NCBI GenBank assembly: GCA_949825025.1
Contig: OX463786.1
Span: 8,171,094 to 8,235,093 of the forward strand
DNA: 64,000 bases
DNA from: Siphlonurus alternatus
Lineage: Eukaryota > Arthropoda > Insecta > Ephemeroptera > Siphlonuridae
Direction: 5' to 3'
Part shown: piece by piece, positions 1-10,832 of the stretch
Layout of the letters: every line of letters starts with the position of its first letter
How positions within the stretch are numbered: position 1 is the first letter of the stretch
Notes under the pieces: generated by a model
Told to the model about the DNA's origin: nothing
Database searches by the model: none
What the model saw: only the letters and a program-made list of their open reading frames with translations
Made by a program: the position numbers and the translations under genes

Positions 1-236
1 CTAACCACAAGGGACTGAATTTAACTTCCCGGCTCTTCGTGAACCCGACCTAGCATATTCCTTTTTAAGGTTTGTGCGTCCTTACCAAACAGGGGCGGTT
101 ATGATCTATCCATTCCAGCATTCGCCTGGTTGTGACTGAGGAAACCATGGAAACCTCAATCAGGATGGTTGGCTATTGATGAAGGATGCCATCAATCATA
201 ATCAATCAACTCCCGATATCACGAGTTGATGTTAAA
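1..236 (-). mobile_element. SINE fragment, tRNA-type family (body and tail)
   Basis: On the minus strand this matches the body of the SINE that is complete at 61372-61722. It has the CTGAGGTTTCCATGG / CCTCAGTCACAA block, the GCGAATGCTG block and the CCGGGAAGTTAAATTCAGT-like tail segment. The tRNA-derived head is missing or degraded beyond about 236, and the left end runs off the window. It is clearly diverged from the full-length copies. Retroposed and non-coding. Confidence 0.8.
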
Positions 237-1170
237 ATAAATTTGTAGCCCCTGCTATGTATGTTACCCGCCTCACTTAGCTGCTGTGAGAGTTGCCTAA
301 CCACAAGGCTGAGTTGTTTTGGTAAGTTTTATTTTATTTATTATTTTATTTCACCCACATAATGCATACGTAATTATTTACAATAAAAATCTAAATAATA
401 TATAAATATATTATGCATTTATAATAATATTAATAATATATTTGGGGTGGGGACCAATAGCACCAAAATGGCGCCATAGCACATTGGTCCATAGGGAGTT
501 ACAAAATTATATAGCTTCGTCAAATTCGTCAAAGAGTAAATAATTACACACAGTTCAGAAAGTGTATCTTTATATATTTGAAATATAATGATATTACCAG
601 TTGTATTTCTATTATGAAGAGAAAGAAAAATATTGGTCTGCCTTTATTCATAAATATTAACATTTTTGCATATATTATAATAATATATTTTATAACTAAT
701 TGAACTCTGTACTGTAAAGCTTTACTATTGCCTTTTTTTAACTGAAATTATTTTACAAATTTAAAATACACAAACAATACTCTGATTTTAGTCTTAAAAA
801 AAGGTCAAACATTTTCAACATACATCAGTTGTCATGTATTTTATATGTTGCTGACATTTATACTCTGTAGTATCATTTATATAACCTACTTTCTGTACGT
901 GTCTATTTCACACGAATGAACGTACAAATAGATATCTAAATTGAGTCTATTTATTGTACCTCACGTACATAAATATACGGCTACATTGTATTATTTTTGT
1001 ACTTTTATTTTAAAATTATTTACACGTGTCATGTCGATATGAATACTAATAAACAATAAAATTGTTCCTTTGTCTTTTTATTATGAAAGTATATGTCATC
1101 TATGATAATATTTCCTTTCATTTTTACAATTCCCATGGTGGATAAAAAGCCAAGGCTCTACACAATCCGT
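237..1170. other. AT-rich stretch, no gene seen
   Basis: No splice-bounded open frame or recognisable repeat was found. The stretch holds one AGGGAGTT word at 493-500. A short patch with GGCGCC near 471 is not explained. Confidence 0.5.
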
Positions 1171-1305
1171 CATATTATTAACTTGGTTATGGTCGGAACC
1201 GCTCGGGAGTCATTCGGCTCTGCTCGGCCAGTGATGTCCTTCGTTACAAATCGGCTACCAATGACTGAGAGCGTTACAAACACGACCATAAGCAAGTTAA
1301 ATGTG
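1171..1305. mobile_element. Family O foldback repeat, copy 1
   Basis: The ends are inverted: AACTTGGTTATGGTCG on the left and CGACCATAAGCAAGTT on the right, around a GC-richer core. A second copy lies at 23073-23213 in the opposite orientation. The two align through the core without gaps, at roughly three quarters identity by eye. A 74-codon open frame crosses this copy and its counterpart is also open in copy 2, but the palindromic ends argue for a MITE rather than a gene. Confidence 0.6.
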
Positions 1306-4029
1306 ACAGCTAGTTGAACTGAGGCCGACAAACAATTTCTTTCATTACCACGTTATGTGCTAAAATATTATAAAGTATTTCATTTTTCTGATTACGTATA
1401 TTTTGCTTCAAAAAATTTGTTTCTGTTTTAAACTCATTTGACCAGACTTGGCCTTTTCTCTCCGCAGCAGTGTAAAATTAAAGCCTCAAGATTTAAAATT
1501 TATAGTAAATGTAATGTTGTTTGTGACTGATTGACATTTTATTACGTCTTGAATAGGGAGTTTGTAAACAGCTTGACAGTTGAGAAGCAATGAAGCCATA
1601 TTTGTAAATTAAAATAGATACATTTGATTAATTATTATGGTTAATTTTTTAATACCATTAATAATATTATTATACTTCTTATTCTTTAGTAATAAGAAAA
1701 CCCAAAACATTGGTGCATTTGTTTTTTATACATTTATTTAAGGTACGTGGCCTAAAATTAATATTTTTAATAATTAAAAAAAAATATTTTTAAATTATTA
1801 GTATTAATTTTACTAAAAAAAATATAACATGTTAATATTTTGCAAAATAATTGTAAAAATAAATTGTAAATAATTTTTATACATATAAAAAAAATTAATG
1901 TTAAATTTAAGGAAATAAAGAATATTATTTATTTTTGGTTACATTTTCTACGCTATAAAAGCATTTTTTTTTTTTTGCGCTGTGCTACAAAGATAAATTA
2001 TGTTTGTATCCGAGTCAAATTTGTCCAGCGCAATGAAATTATTCAACCGTGTCGATGTAGTTATAAGTTACATAAAAAAAACAGTTGTCAATTTTTGTTT
2101 GCGGAAAAATACCCACTTGTTAATTAACCTTTATAATATTTAATTTTGTGTTGTTTGTGGAATAATTTAATTAATATTATTATATTCCTTAATTGGGTTA
2201 TAAAAAAAAACTAATAAAAGGTACAATTAAGTTTTTTATAATACAGTCTTACCAAATAAATAAAATCTAATTATTGTTTGTAAATATTGGTCAAAAAGTT
2301 ATCTTATCTTATGTGAAAGGTTTAAAATATATTTATTTCTGAATATAGAATGATGTATTACATACTTACATAAATTAACCGATCTATAGGTTGATCAATT
2401 CTTTAAGTTATCTATAAGGAAGACTAAATGAATTGTACACTGATTTTTTAGACTTTTGAAAAATAAGTTTCAGATACTATTTTTCATCAAAATTCAAATA
2501 AATGGTATAATTTTTTTATAAAATTTGATGTTGATAACTTTTTTTTTTAAGATTCTAGCACTGTAGCATAAAATTATACAAAACAATAATGAAATTAAGC
2601 GAAATATTAAAAATATTATCCAAAATAAAGCTTATGTTATAGTTTACGTCACACCCGATCGAAACTTCAAGTCAATATAATTATAAATTCGTATTTTAAT
2701 CAAAATACCTGAAACATAGGCAACTTTTCTTACAAGCAAGTGTGGCAAATAATCAACATTTCAGGCGCAACAAGAAACGGGATTTTCATTTTTTTTTTTT
2801 GTTACTTGTTTACCAAAAATAAGATTTTTTTTTTTTTTTCAGTTAAAGCTATAAATTTAAAAACATCTCTTATACCCCCCTCCATTTGAAAGTTGAAAGC
2901 TTTCAAATTTTAAATCCAGGACAAATATTTTCCCCTAAAAAAAATACCATACTGTTAATGTCAAAACAGCAATTTCAAGTTTTTTTTTTAACATAAAAAA
3001 GAGCTCAAAATGAGCTGACTTGAAGCTTCTACTCAATATTTTTAAAGGAATGTTTAATTTTTTTAATAATTTTATTAAAATTCATATCTGCATTTTGTAA
3101 TTATTTATTTATATAAGCTTTAATTAAGCACAACAGGGACACAATATGTAAGCAAAGTGAAATGCAAGGAAGGTTTTCCTAAGTCAATATTTACTGTATA
3201 ACTCTACAAAATCTCTCGCGAGATTGCTATTGTTTATTTGACTTGGACTTGAAATCTTAACTAATTAAACAATAAGACAAACCAAACTGCTGGCTTATAT
3301 ATGAGAAACAGCAAATAATACAATATTTATGATTGCCGATTTTCTTTTCTTTTTTAAAAATTTTAATAAAAATATATAATATTAGAAATGTAGATAATAA
3401 GTAATATGAAATAATAGGACCGTAAAAATGTTAATTAAATGTATTTAAATATTTTAAATTTTCAAAATTAAAACTGAATTGTTTAAAAATTCTTTAAATT
3501 TTTTAATTACCATAATTTCTAAAAATAGCAGGTGTTATAGATTTCTCATTGAAAAAAAAATTTTATACTGTTGATCGGGGAGTTGCATAAGAGAATCGAA
3601 TAAAATTGATAATATAATATAATATAATATATAACAGACAGTAATTATTTTATAAAATTGCTATAATGTTTGCATAAAATAATTGTAATTTTGAAATATC
3701 CAGTAACGCAGAAACCTGCTGGTACTTCATGTTAAAATAAAGATTGCTATTAGTGCAAATCTTGAGCCAAATGACCTAGAGCTACAATTTTTGGAACAGT
3801 TATCTAATGATATTGACCTTTAAAAAATAAGCTGCTTTTATTATCTTTCAGGAAATTTTGGGGATATATGTGAGCGGAGAAGGGGGGAGTGGATTAATCG
3901 CAAAACATATTAGCACAACTTTATATAAGAAATAATTATTTTTCATTGTCGTAATACATAAGTTTTAATTATTATATTAATAGTAATTTGTTTAATGTAA
4001 TTAAAATTGTTTAATCTGCCTAAAGCAAT
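1306..4029. other. AT-rich stretch, no gene seen
   Basis: Long A/T runs, (ATATA) steps near 3610 and poly-T tracts. No exon-like or repeat-like structure could be supported. One AGGGAGTTT word lies at 1555-1563. Confidence 0.5.
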
Positions 4030-4037
4030 GTTATAAC

Positions 4038-4908
4038 TAGAGACGGAAAAAAGTCATTTCAACTTTTTGTGCATATGAGGACTATTTTGTTGTCATTTAG
4101 GATGTCCACCGATCTCCGGAAGTGGATTAAGATAAACCTATAAAAAAAATGACTATTTTAGACTATTTTTTTGTGACTTTTGGCAAAATGTGAATTTTTT
4201 GTGACTTTTTGACACTTCTTAATACTTGTTAGTGCATTTCAGATTTCAGCTATTTTCTTCAAATCGTCAATAGAAACTAGAGAAATATAGTAAAAAATAA
4301 AACTCACAAACACAGAAAAAATATTTTTTGACAATGCATGTCATCTATGGATGTACATCTTTTAAAACTAATAAAAAGATTTTTTTTTTAACTTCTCAAC
4401 TGAACCCTATTTTAGGATACTGGCCACAATTAAGTGACTAAATTGAATTTAACCTCCCGGCTCTTCGTAGACCCTACTCTTGTGGTTTGTCTTCCAAACC
4501 GGGGCGGCCATGGCCTAAGCAATCCATCACAGCATTCGCCTGGTTGTAACTGAGGAAACCATGGAAACCTCAGTCAGGATGGTCGGCAATTGATGGAGGA
4601 TGCCATCAATCACCTCCCGGATGCACGAGTGGGTGTTCTTTAGCAACCGCCACTTGTGAAAATTTTGGCGGTGCATGGCTGGGATCGAACTCACGACCAT
4701 CCAATTACGAATCAGAGGCGTATACCACTGCGTCAAGTGCCCGAATATTTTTAAAATGCCTATTTGCTGCCTTTTCTAAAAAAAAAAAAAAAAACTTTTT
4801 GTAGACTATTTAAAAAGGCGACTTTTTTTAAGACTCTTTTCCAACAAAAAAGTTGACTTCTTAGGCACCTATTTTTGAAAAAAAAATGTGACATTTTTCC
4901 GCTCTCTA
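4038..4908. mobile_element. Non-autonomous hAT-type transposon M1, interrupted by a SINE
   Basis: The element starts TAGAGACGGAAAAA and ends TTTTTCCGCTCTCTA, giving imperfect terminal inverted repeats. It is flanked by a perfect 8-bp duplication, GTTATAAC (4030-4037 and 4909-4916). An 8-bp duplication with TAGAG-type ends is characteristic of the hAT superfamily. The interior shares a well-conserved block at 4080-4135 (GGATGTCCACCGATCTCCG) and the 3' TGACTTTTT-rich segment with a second copy at 58959-59874. No transposase coding is visible. A tRNA-type SINE sits inside at about 4380-4744. Confidence 0.85.
4380..4744 (-). mobile_element. Full-length tRNA-derived SINE (minus strand)
   Basis: The head at the right end is tRNA-like. 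The B-box complement GGATCGAACTC is at 4682-4692 and an A-box-like CCACTGCGTCA (complement) is at 4725-4735. The central CTGAGGTTTCCATGG/CCTCAGT domain and the CGGGAGGTTAAATTC tail segment follow towards the left, ending in a poly-T (A tail on the sense strand) near 4380. It closely matches the copy at 61372-61722. Internal pol III promoters of this kind drive SINE transcription. It is not a functional tRNA gene, because no cloverleaf with paired acceptor arms is seen. Confidence 0.85.
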
Positions 4909-4916
4909 GTTATAAC

Positions 4917-5357
4917 TTTATAGATTAACACAAAGTTATCAAATATTTTGTTAGAAAGAGAGTGAGAGAGAATGACGTACATTACAATTAATATAGAAAA
5001 TTCAATTACGGAATGATAAAAGTTACGTAGAAAAAAAAAAAAAAAAAAACTGTGTACCATTTTACTACTTAATTAATATCGATTAAATCAAGCTACAACA
5101 GCATAAAAAGTCACCCTTGTCTCAATTGCTGCATGGTATCATAGTATCATCAAAAGATGCAGATATGCAAATTTTGGTAAAAAAAAAAAAATATTAAAAA
5201 ATACCCCAATCCAATTATATAATCATTCTTAAAAAAGTGTGTGATATATTATAAATTTTCATTAAAGAATATAAATGATGAAGATAATAAATATTTTCCC
5301 TCTTCAGAATGTCATTTTTATGTTTGAAGTTATCACGTCACTTTTATTAGATGTTAC
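4917..5357. other. AT-rich stretch, no gene seen
   Basis: Contains poly-A runs at 5031-5049 and 5180-5191. No further structure found. Confidence 0.4.
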
Positions 5358-5425
5358 CTGAACTTCTAATTGTCTTGGATGTCTCGAGAATTGTAGCGCA
5401 AGCACTCGGCGAAAGTCAAGGAGTA
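5358..5425 (-). CDS. Possible exon (minus strand), low support
   Basis: On the minus strand the sequence CCACAATATCTCATTCAAG is a possible acceptor and TTCAG|gtaacat a good donor, bounding 68 nt. The segment is richer in G+C than its surroundings. If spliced to the exon at 16042-16110 (phase 1) it reads on without a stop for 23 codons (LLLDFRRVLALQFSRH...) and ends in phase 0. In another frame it reads YSLTFAECLRYNSRDIQDN and then a stop, which would suit a terminal exon following a phase-0 exon such as 9407-9445. Both readings cannot be right, and neither is recognised. Confidence 0.25.
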
Positions 5426-5929
5426 CTTGAATGAGATATTGTGGAAAAAGGTGCTGACTCTATCAATATAAAAGTCAAGAGTTCTTTCCTACTGTGCAAA
5501 CTGAATACAATGTTCAATTTTAAAGCTTTCATTATATAAATTTTTATCAGATTTTAAACACGTCAAATATTATATATATGTAATAGAGTATATTTAGAAG
5601 ACGTTATGGCCCTGTAAGTAATGTTTTGCTGAAAGTATAAGAAATTCAAAATATAAGAATTTCTATGTATATACATTTTTTATTTTACTTGAATTTGCAA
5701 AATAAATCAGATATAAATATTGTAAGAATCCACCAGTACACGATATTATAGAAAATAATAATAATAATGAATTATTTAAACTTTTTTTTTTCGTCATTTT
5801 TCCTATCTAGTCAAAATTATTTGGACCACCGCATTTCCCCTCCATCGATATTGATCCTACATTGTACCTCCCCTCACAGTCTCACGTAAATATGAAATAT
5901 AGAATATACTTTATTTTAATTAACCCTGC
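5426..5929. other. AT-rich stretch, no gene seen
   Basis: No supported feature. Confidence 0.4.
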
Positions 5930-6262
5930 AATGGACAATCTGCATGATAATTTTTTATTGCAGAAATGAATAGAGGGTATCAAATTATGCTACTCTGAAT
6001 TTTTTCAGATTTTGTTGAGACCCGGAACTATTTTTAAATAATTATTGAAAGTTCTGTGATTTCAGTTGGCACCCCTGAATTCTTAAAATAAAGGATAGAG
6101 ACTGGACGCCTATTGACGCCTCCAGGGGGCGTGGCCGCACTTTTAATAATTATTTAAAAATAGTTTTGGGTTTAAAAAAAAATCTGAAAAAATTCAGAGT
6201 AGCATAATTTGGTACCCTCTATTCATTTCTGCAATAATTTTTTTTCATGCATGTTGTCCATT
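5930..6262. mobile_element. Family D palindromic MITE, copy D1
   Basis: Long inverted arms meet around 6090. The left arm has TTGCAGAAATGAATAGAGGG and the right arm its complement. The inner part has GGAACTATTTTTAAATAATTA and its mirror. It shares the arm sequence with copies at 23470-24197, 34143-34466, 44060-44367 and 55512-55808, but its outermost ends (AATGGACAAT...) differ from theirs. Non-coding; the open frame through the right arm is incidental. Confidence 0.8.
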
Positions 6263-7354
6263 ATTACCTTTTTACACTTGCATTACAAGAGGGATCGAGG
6301 GAAGGGACCTAGCTATACGAGTACAAGTCCTATGCTACGAATTTTTAACTTCCAATTTTGTTACCAATTTTTAATAGTTCATTTTTATTTTTATTTTAGA
6401 AGCAATAACTTGATTGGTGGCTAGTTAAAGAATGCTTTTTTTTCAGTAGATTACGCTACTTTTTTTTTCCACTACTGTACATCAATTATATTTGAAAAAT
6501 AATGCAAAGAAGTACATTCAAAAGTCAAAGATAATTATTATAATTTTAATATAACGATTATATAATTAATTATTTAATTATACAATCATATGAGGGGAAA
6601 GCATTATAAAGGAATAATACCTTGCCATTTCAAAAGAGTAAATTTGCATTAAATCACCATGACTCTATAAGGCTCCAAAGCATACAAAACATCACGCCGG
6701 ATCAGAATAAACCATCAGCGGACGTTTTCTCAAATAGATCTCCATAACATTTGATTCTTACATATTTTATTAATTCAATTTTCATAAATGGAGTAGAGGT
6801 AACTTTTATTTTGTCCCAAAGTGTATAACCTAACCTAAACTAACTTCTCGAGTGCAGAGCTTTGTTTCAAATCTGAAATTTTAATAACGAGAATGAGCTT
6901 TTTGAAATTAATTAAATCACCTTATTGAATTAATTTTTAATGCTTACTATTGTATATTAAGTTTCTATGAACATTCAAACATTAATAAGTGTCGATCCTG
7001 TATGCATGATCATCCCTTCATGAGATTAACAACCGTCGAATTCTTGCCCCTGCAGTATATGCAACTTGCTTTACTTTTCTGCCAAAAAAGTTGCATAATT
7101 TTCAGGAGGGGTCATTTGGAGAGGCTTTCCAATTAAATTAGAAGATAATTTTTTTAATAACCTTCCCTTATGTATAACCTGTCTACTAAAGAGTATAACG
7201 TATAGACAGGGACCGAGGGCGTACAGGAAAAAGACCGGAGTCAATGAGAAAACTTAAAAAAAAAAAAAAAAAACTGCTTCATTTTCAAAAGCGATGGACC
7301 TTAGTGACAAATGAGCATCGCGATGCGCACTCACTTCAAGTATAGTTAGACATA
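6263..7354. other. AT-rich stretch, no gene seen
   Basis: No gene or repeat was recognised. Poly-A at 7256-7272 lies just before element F. Confidence 0.4.
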
Positions 7355-7852
7355 GAGTGCGTTTGAATTCACGGGCCAGCCCGGACTGGCCTGGGCTGAA
7401 GCGTTTTTTGTCGTCAAGTGGGGCCAGCCCGGCGGCCATTTTTCCTCCTCTCATGACGTCACTTCCTGGCTGGCCCAGGCTGACGCGGGCGGACTCTACA
7501 GTGCGCCTGAGACCTGGCGGACAGACTGGGAACTAATTATGACGACATTATGACGTTTCATACCAGGCGACCAAGGTCACCGCCATTTTACCCAGCCCGG
7601 GCCAGCCCGGGCTGGCCTGGGCTGAAGCGTTTTTTGTCGTCAAGTGGGGCCAGCCCGGCGGCCATTTTTCCTCCTCTCAAGACGTCACTTCCTGGCTGGC
7701 CCAGGCTGACGCGGGCGGACTCTACAGTGCGCCTGAGACCTGGCGGACAGACTGGGAACTAATTATGACGAAATTATGACGTTTCATACCAGGCGACCAA
7801 GGTCACCGCCATTTTACCCAGCCCGGGCTGGCCCGTGAATTCAAACGCACTC
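7355..7852. mobile_element. GC-rich MITE F with an internal 226-bp duplication
   Basis: The ends are perfect inverted repeats: GAGTGCGTTTGAATTCACGG on the left and its complement on the right, ending at 7852. The flanking ATA/ATA could be a 3-bp target duplication. The interior is strongly GC-rich, unlike the surroundings. It consists of one unit repeated head to tail with a period of 226 bp (GCTGAAGCGT at 7395 and again at 7621), with only a few differences between units. Three-base duplications and GAGTGCGTTT-like ends would fit the PIF/Harbinger group, but this is inference. No transposase; open frames inside are by-products of GC content. Confidence 0.8.
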
Positions 7853-8233
7853 ATAGTAAACGATCGTGCCACACTGCTTACTTTGTCAACATTGCATGCG
7901 ATAAAAGTCACTTAATTATTCATACATTCAAGATCGTAGTATTTAAATTTCACTCTAAATACAAATTTTTGGTTCTATTCCCAAAATTTCAAGAATTCAA
8001 GAATTTGTGATTTACACTGCCTCATTGTTAACACCAAATTATTTAAATACATTATAAGGTAAGATTTCTTACATTTTTTTTTTTTAAAATCATTCTAAAT
8101 ATATAAATTATTTGAATTAAAAATATTAATATTGACGTAACAAAAAATACTAAATTTATTATTAAAATATAAAAAAATTAAAATTATATATGCATATTTT
8201 ATTTAAAAAAAAAAAAACACTTTGGAGTATATA
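7853..8233. other. AT-rich stretch, no gene seen
   Basis: Only AT-rich sequence and a poly-A at 8204-8217. Confidence 0.4.
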
Positions 8234-8941
8234 AAGGCCTTCTGAACCTTTGCACAGTATTACGTGCACGGTTAGCTCTGCTTCAGGGTGATTCGGCTGC
8301 ATAATTTTTTTGGTTTCAGTAGCACAAATATCAGAGATAATAGCCGATGAAGAAGCACCTGTGACGTCACTCACACTCATTCAGCGGTGACAATATAGGG
8401 AAATCCCTGCAAAAGATAGGTTCACTCCCGCTGGAACCACGGCCACAATTTTACTTCTGGAATTTTGAAACTTTACCAGGGCAGTCTTGATAGTATTTGT
8501 CAAATAGCCTGAAAGATTTTTTTTGATGACATTCATACAAACCGAGTTATTGCGGTAGAAAGAGGAGCAAAAATGTTGTATAAGAAAACAATGTTAAATT
8601 TTTAGCTTATCTTGCAACCGCAATAACTCAATCTGTACACACGCCACCAAAAAAATTCTTTCAGTCTATTTGACAAATACTATCAAGACTGCCCTGGTAA
8701 AGTTTCAAAATTCCAGAAGTAAAATTGTGGCCGTGGTTGCAGCGGGAGTGAACCTATCTTTTGCAGGGATTTCCCTATATTGTCGCCGCTGAATGAGCGT
8801 GAGTGACGTCACAGGTGCTTCTTCATCGGCTATTATCTCTGATATTTGTGCTACTGAAACCAAAAAAATTATGCAGCCGAATCACCCTGAAGCAGAGCTA
8901 ACCGCGCACTTAATATTGTGAAAAGGTTCAGAAGGCCTTTA
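8234..8941. mobile_element. Large palindromic element G (about 707 bp)
   Basis: Left end AAAGGCCTTCTGAACCTTT, right end its complement. The arms are about 320 bp with few mismatches around a roughly 60-bp centre near 8590. Each arm carries a perfect cAMP-response palindrome TGACGTCA (near 8360 and 8803). A possible TA target duplication would suit the Tc1/mariner group, but the boundary is ambiguous by one or two bases. No protein coding is evident; a 72-codon frame in the left arm has its mirror in the right arm. Confidence 0.8.
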
Positions 8942-8989
8942 AGTTATTAAATTGATTTTACTTTGTTCAACCACCAACCACAACATTTC

Positions 8990-9195
8990 TTTAGGCATAC
9001 TACATCACTAACTAAGGTTAAATTGTATTCTATGCCGGGTATTTTATGCAAATGCCGGGATGGATTTGCAAGGCCGGTGGCCGCCCCCGTTCCAGAAAAG
9101 CCCGCGAAACGCTCAAGTTAGGGTTTCGGAAGGTTCGGGGTTTCAAAGTAGTATGTAATTTTTAGTAAACAGAAGTACCCAATATAGTTTGATTA
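8990..9195 (+). mobile_element. SINE tail, 5S-type family
   Basis: The sequence from the GCAAATGCCGGGATGGATTTGC block through GGCCGGTGGCCGCCCCCG and TTCGGAAGGTTCGGGGTTT matches the 3' half of the 5S-derived SINE at 31813-32190, including AGAAGTACC and the final poly-A. The 5S-like head is absent, so this is a truncated copy. Confidence 0.75.
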
Positions 9196-9406
9196 AAAAA
9201 AAAAAATTATATTTTATAAATTTCATCATTCTGCTTATTATATAACACACGTACTGTTTCTGTGAATAAGTGTGGACCATTCTCTGAGCATATTTTTTCT
9301 TGATATAGAAAAAACTTTGCAACATTTGAGGTTCTTTAACACATGTTTTTAATTGCAAAGTCTGAGCTACCTACTAGGAAGTAAGTGGACGTATAGTGGC
9401 CCTCAC

Positions 9407-9445
9407 CTTTACGTCTGAACCACCAAGAAGTGTTGACGTTGGCAT
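9407..9445 (-). CDS. Possible first coding exon (minus strand)
   Basis: From an ATG at 9445 the minus strand reads MPTSTLLGGSDVK and reaches the strong donor AAAG|gtgagg in phase 0. The upstream patch is CpG-rich and promoter-like. No matching downstream exon is established; 5358-5425 in its phase-0 frame would fit but is itself weak. Alternative: chance ORF in an unrecognised repeat. Product not recognised. Confidence 0.25.
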
Positions 9446-9500
9446 GGCAACGGCACGGTCTAGTCACGTGATTTTAAGCGCGGGAAAATCAATTTCAAAA
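9440..9500 (-). promoter_or_regulatory. CpG-rich promoter-like patch (E2F, E-box, X-box motifs)
   Basis: Reading on the minus strand, a perfect E2F-type site (TTTTCCCGCGC), an E-box in CLEAR-like context (ATCACGTGAC) and an RFX X-box-like dyad (GTTGCCATGCCAAC) follow in order within 60 bp. The X-box overlaps the candidate ATG. CpG density is far above the surroundings. The factor assignments rest on consensus matches only. Confidence 0.35.
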
Positions 9501-9511
9501 TTCCTTACAAA

Positions 9512-9532
9512 AAAAAAAAAAAAAAAAAAAAA
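9512..9532. repeat. Poly(A) tract
   Basis: Uninterrupted A run just left of element B1; it may be the tail of a retroposed copy that I cannot otherwise identify. Confidence 0.8.
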
Positions 9533-9553
9533 GTGGCATAAAATAAAAATATG

Positions 9554-9948
9554 TTGAGGTAGAGGTAATACGAATCAGCTGTTTGACGTAGTCTCCTTTG
9601 ATTAACATGTAAACCTTAGTAAATTCACACTAATTCTGATCTTTTTTAGAGGCAGATATTAGTGCCTAAAAGCCATAAAAAAAATTCAAAACAATTTAAC
9701 GAGACGATTTTTTTATTTATTTTTTTAATTTTCAGCATCTATAGGGCTTTTCCAATGGAGAGACAAACTAAAAACTTAATAAAAAAAATGTCTTGTTAAA
9801 TTATTTTGAAACTCCCTGTATGGCTTTAATTTAGACACTAATATCTGCCTCTCAAAATAATTTTAGAATTTTTGTGAATTTGCTAAGGTTTACATGTTAA
9901 TCGAAGGGGACAACGTTGAACAGCTGATTCGTAGTATCTCTACCTTAA
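9554..9948. mobile_element. TTAA-type palindromic MITE, family B copy B1
   Basis: The ends are (TTGA)GGTAGAGGTAATACG and CGTAGTATCTCTACCTTAA; the right TTAA is intact and the left is mutated to TTGA. Inside are long arms carrying CAGCTGTTTGACGTAGTC, TTAACATGTAAACCTTAG and the GGGCTTTCCAATGG centre. TTAA target duplications are the hallmark of piggyBac-type transposition. Siblings at 21263-21664, 60417-60829 and, degraded, at 46030-46302. An AACTCCCT word at 9810-9817 replaces the T-run found in the sibling copies. Confidence 0.85.
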
Positions 9949-9984
9949 GAATAAGACAACCAGAGATAATTTAAAGACGAACCT

Positions 9985-10170
9985 CAGTTGATTGAGATCT
10001 CGCAATCGAGCCCCTTTAATTCAATAAGACTTGCAAAAATACTTTGAACTCGCTTGCAAACAAATTTTAAAGTGGATCTGTCTGACCAGTTTTGTGAAAA
10101 TTGACGTAAAAATTTATCATAGGGCCTTATAGACGCCAAAAACCGGAAATGGAGTTAATTGCAAATACAA
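9985..10170 (+). repeat. Dispersed repeat family P, copy 1
   Basis: TTGATTGAGATCTCGCAATCG, AAGACTTGCA, CAGTTTTGTGAAAA and GGAAATGGAG are shared with the reverse complement of about 35690-35870. The two copies are strongly diverged. No coding or terminal structure is visible, so the class is unknown. Confidence 0.6.
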
Positions 10171-10705
10171 ATTTTGTTTTATTTTCAAAAATGAGTTTTA
10201 AAATAAATGTTATTTGTAATATCATTTTTTTTTAATAGTTTTATTAGTGAAAACTAATTGTAAACATGCATTTTGTACCTTACGGTTCTATATGTGCAAT
10301 AAATAAATACAAATACAAAATAAGAATACAGTCCTACCAAGGCCGGAAGCTTTATCAGTAGGTGCTGGTATACAAATTATATATATTATTAAATTATAAT
10401 TATAAATTTTTAATAATATGCATATAATTATATAGCTAGAATTGAGCATATTTTTTATTTTACTTTTATTTTATTCTCTCTTTCATGGTCACAAACATAC
10501 ATATATCACAATGTAAAAGTCAAAATAATAAAAAAAAAAAGCCCATGGGGCAAATGAAAAAGATTGCTGAGCAGTCCATTCACTGTAAGTGTTCATTCAC
10601 CCAATGCACGGTTTTAGTTCAGATGAATGTTAATGATTGAATATTGAATGTAGAGATTACGATTTTCGTGATTTAATTAAATTGCAACATCAGCTGTGTA
10701 AATAA
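10171..10705. other. AT-rich stretch, no gene seen
   Basis: Nothing supported. Confidence 0.4.
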
Positions 10706-10832
10706 TAGGTTTGTTCGTAAATGCACAATCAGAAAGAATCGATTGTGATGAACCTTATGTTCCATGCATAACAGAAGGTTCGATCATCACAAATAATCGA
10801 TTCTTTATGATTGTATATTTACAAACAGACAT
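10706..10832. mobile_element. Foldback MITE family I, copy I1
   Basis: Left arm TAGGTTTGTTCGTAAATGC with CAATCAGAAAGAATCGAT, and the complementary right arm ending ACAAACAGACATA. The same arms are found at 41496-41712 and in minimal form at 40342-40373. Non-coding. Confidence 0.75.

Noticed and set aside
7254..7762. ORFs of 66 and 70 codons
   Set aside because: They are in the GC-rich MITE F and occur because stop codons are rare there.
8162..8380. 72-codon minus-strand ORF
   Set aside because: Lies in the left arm of palindrome G and is mirrored in the right arm.
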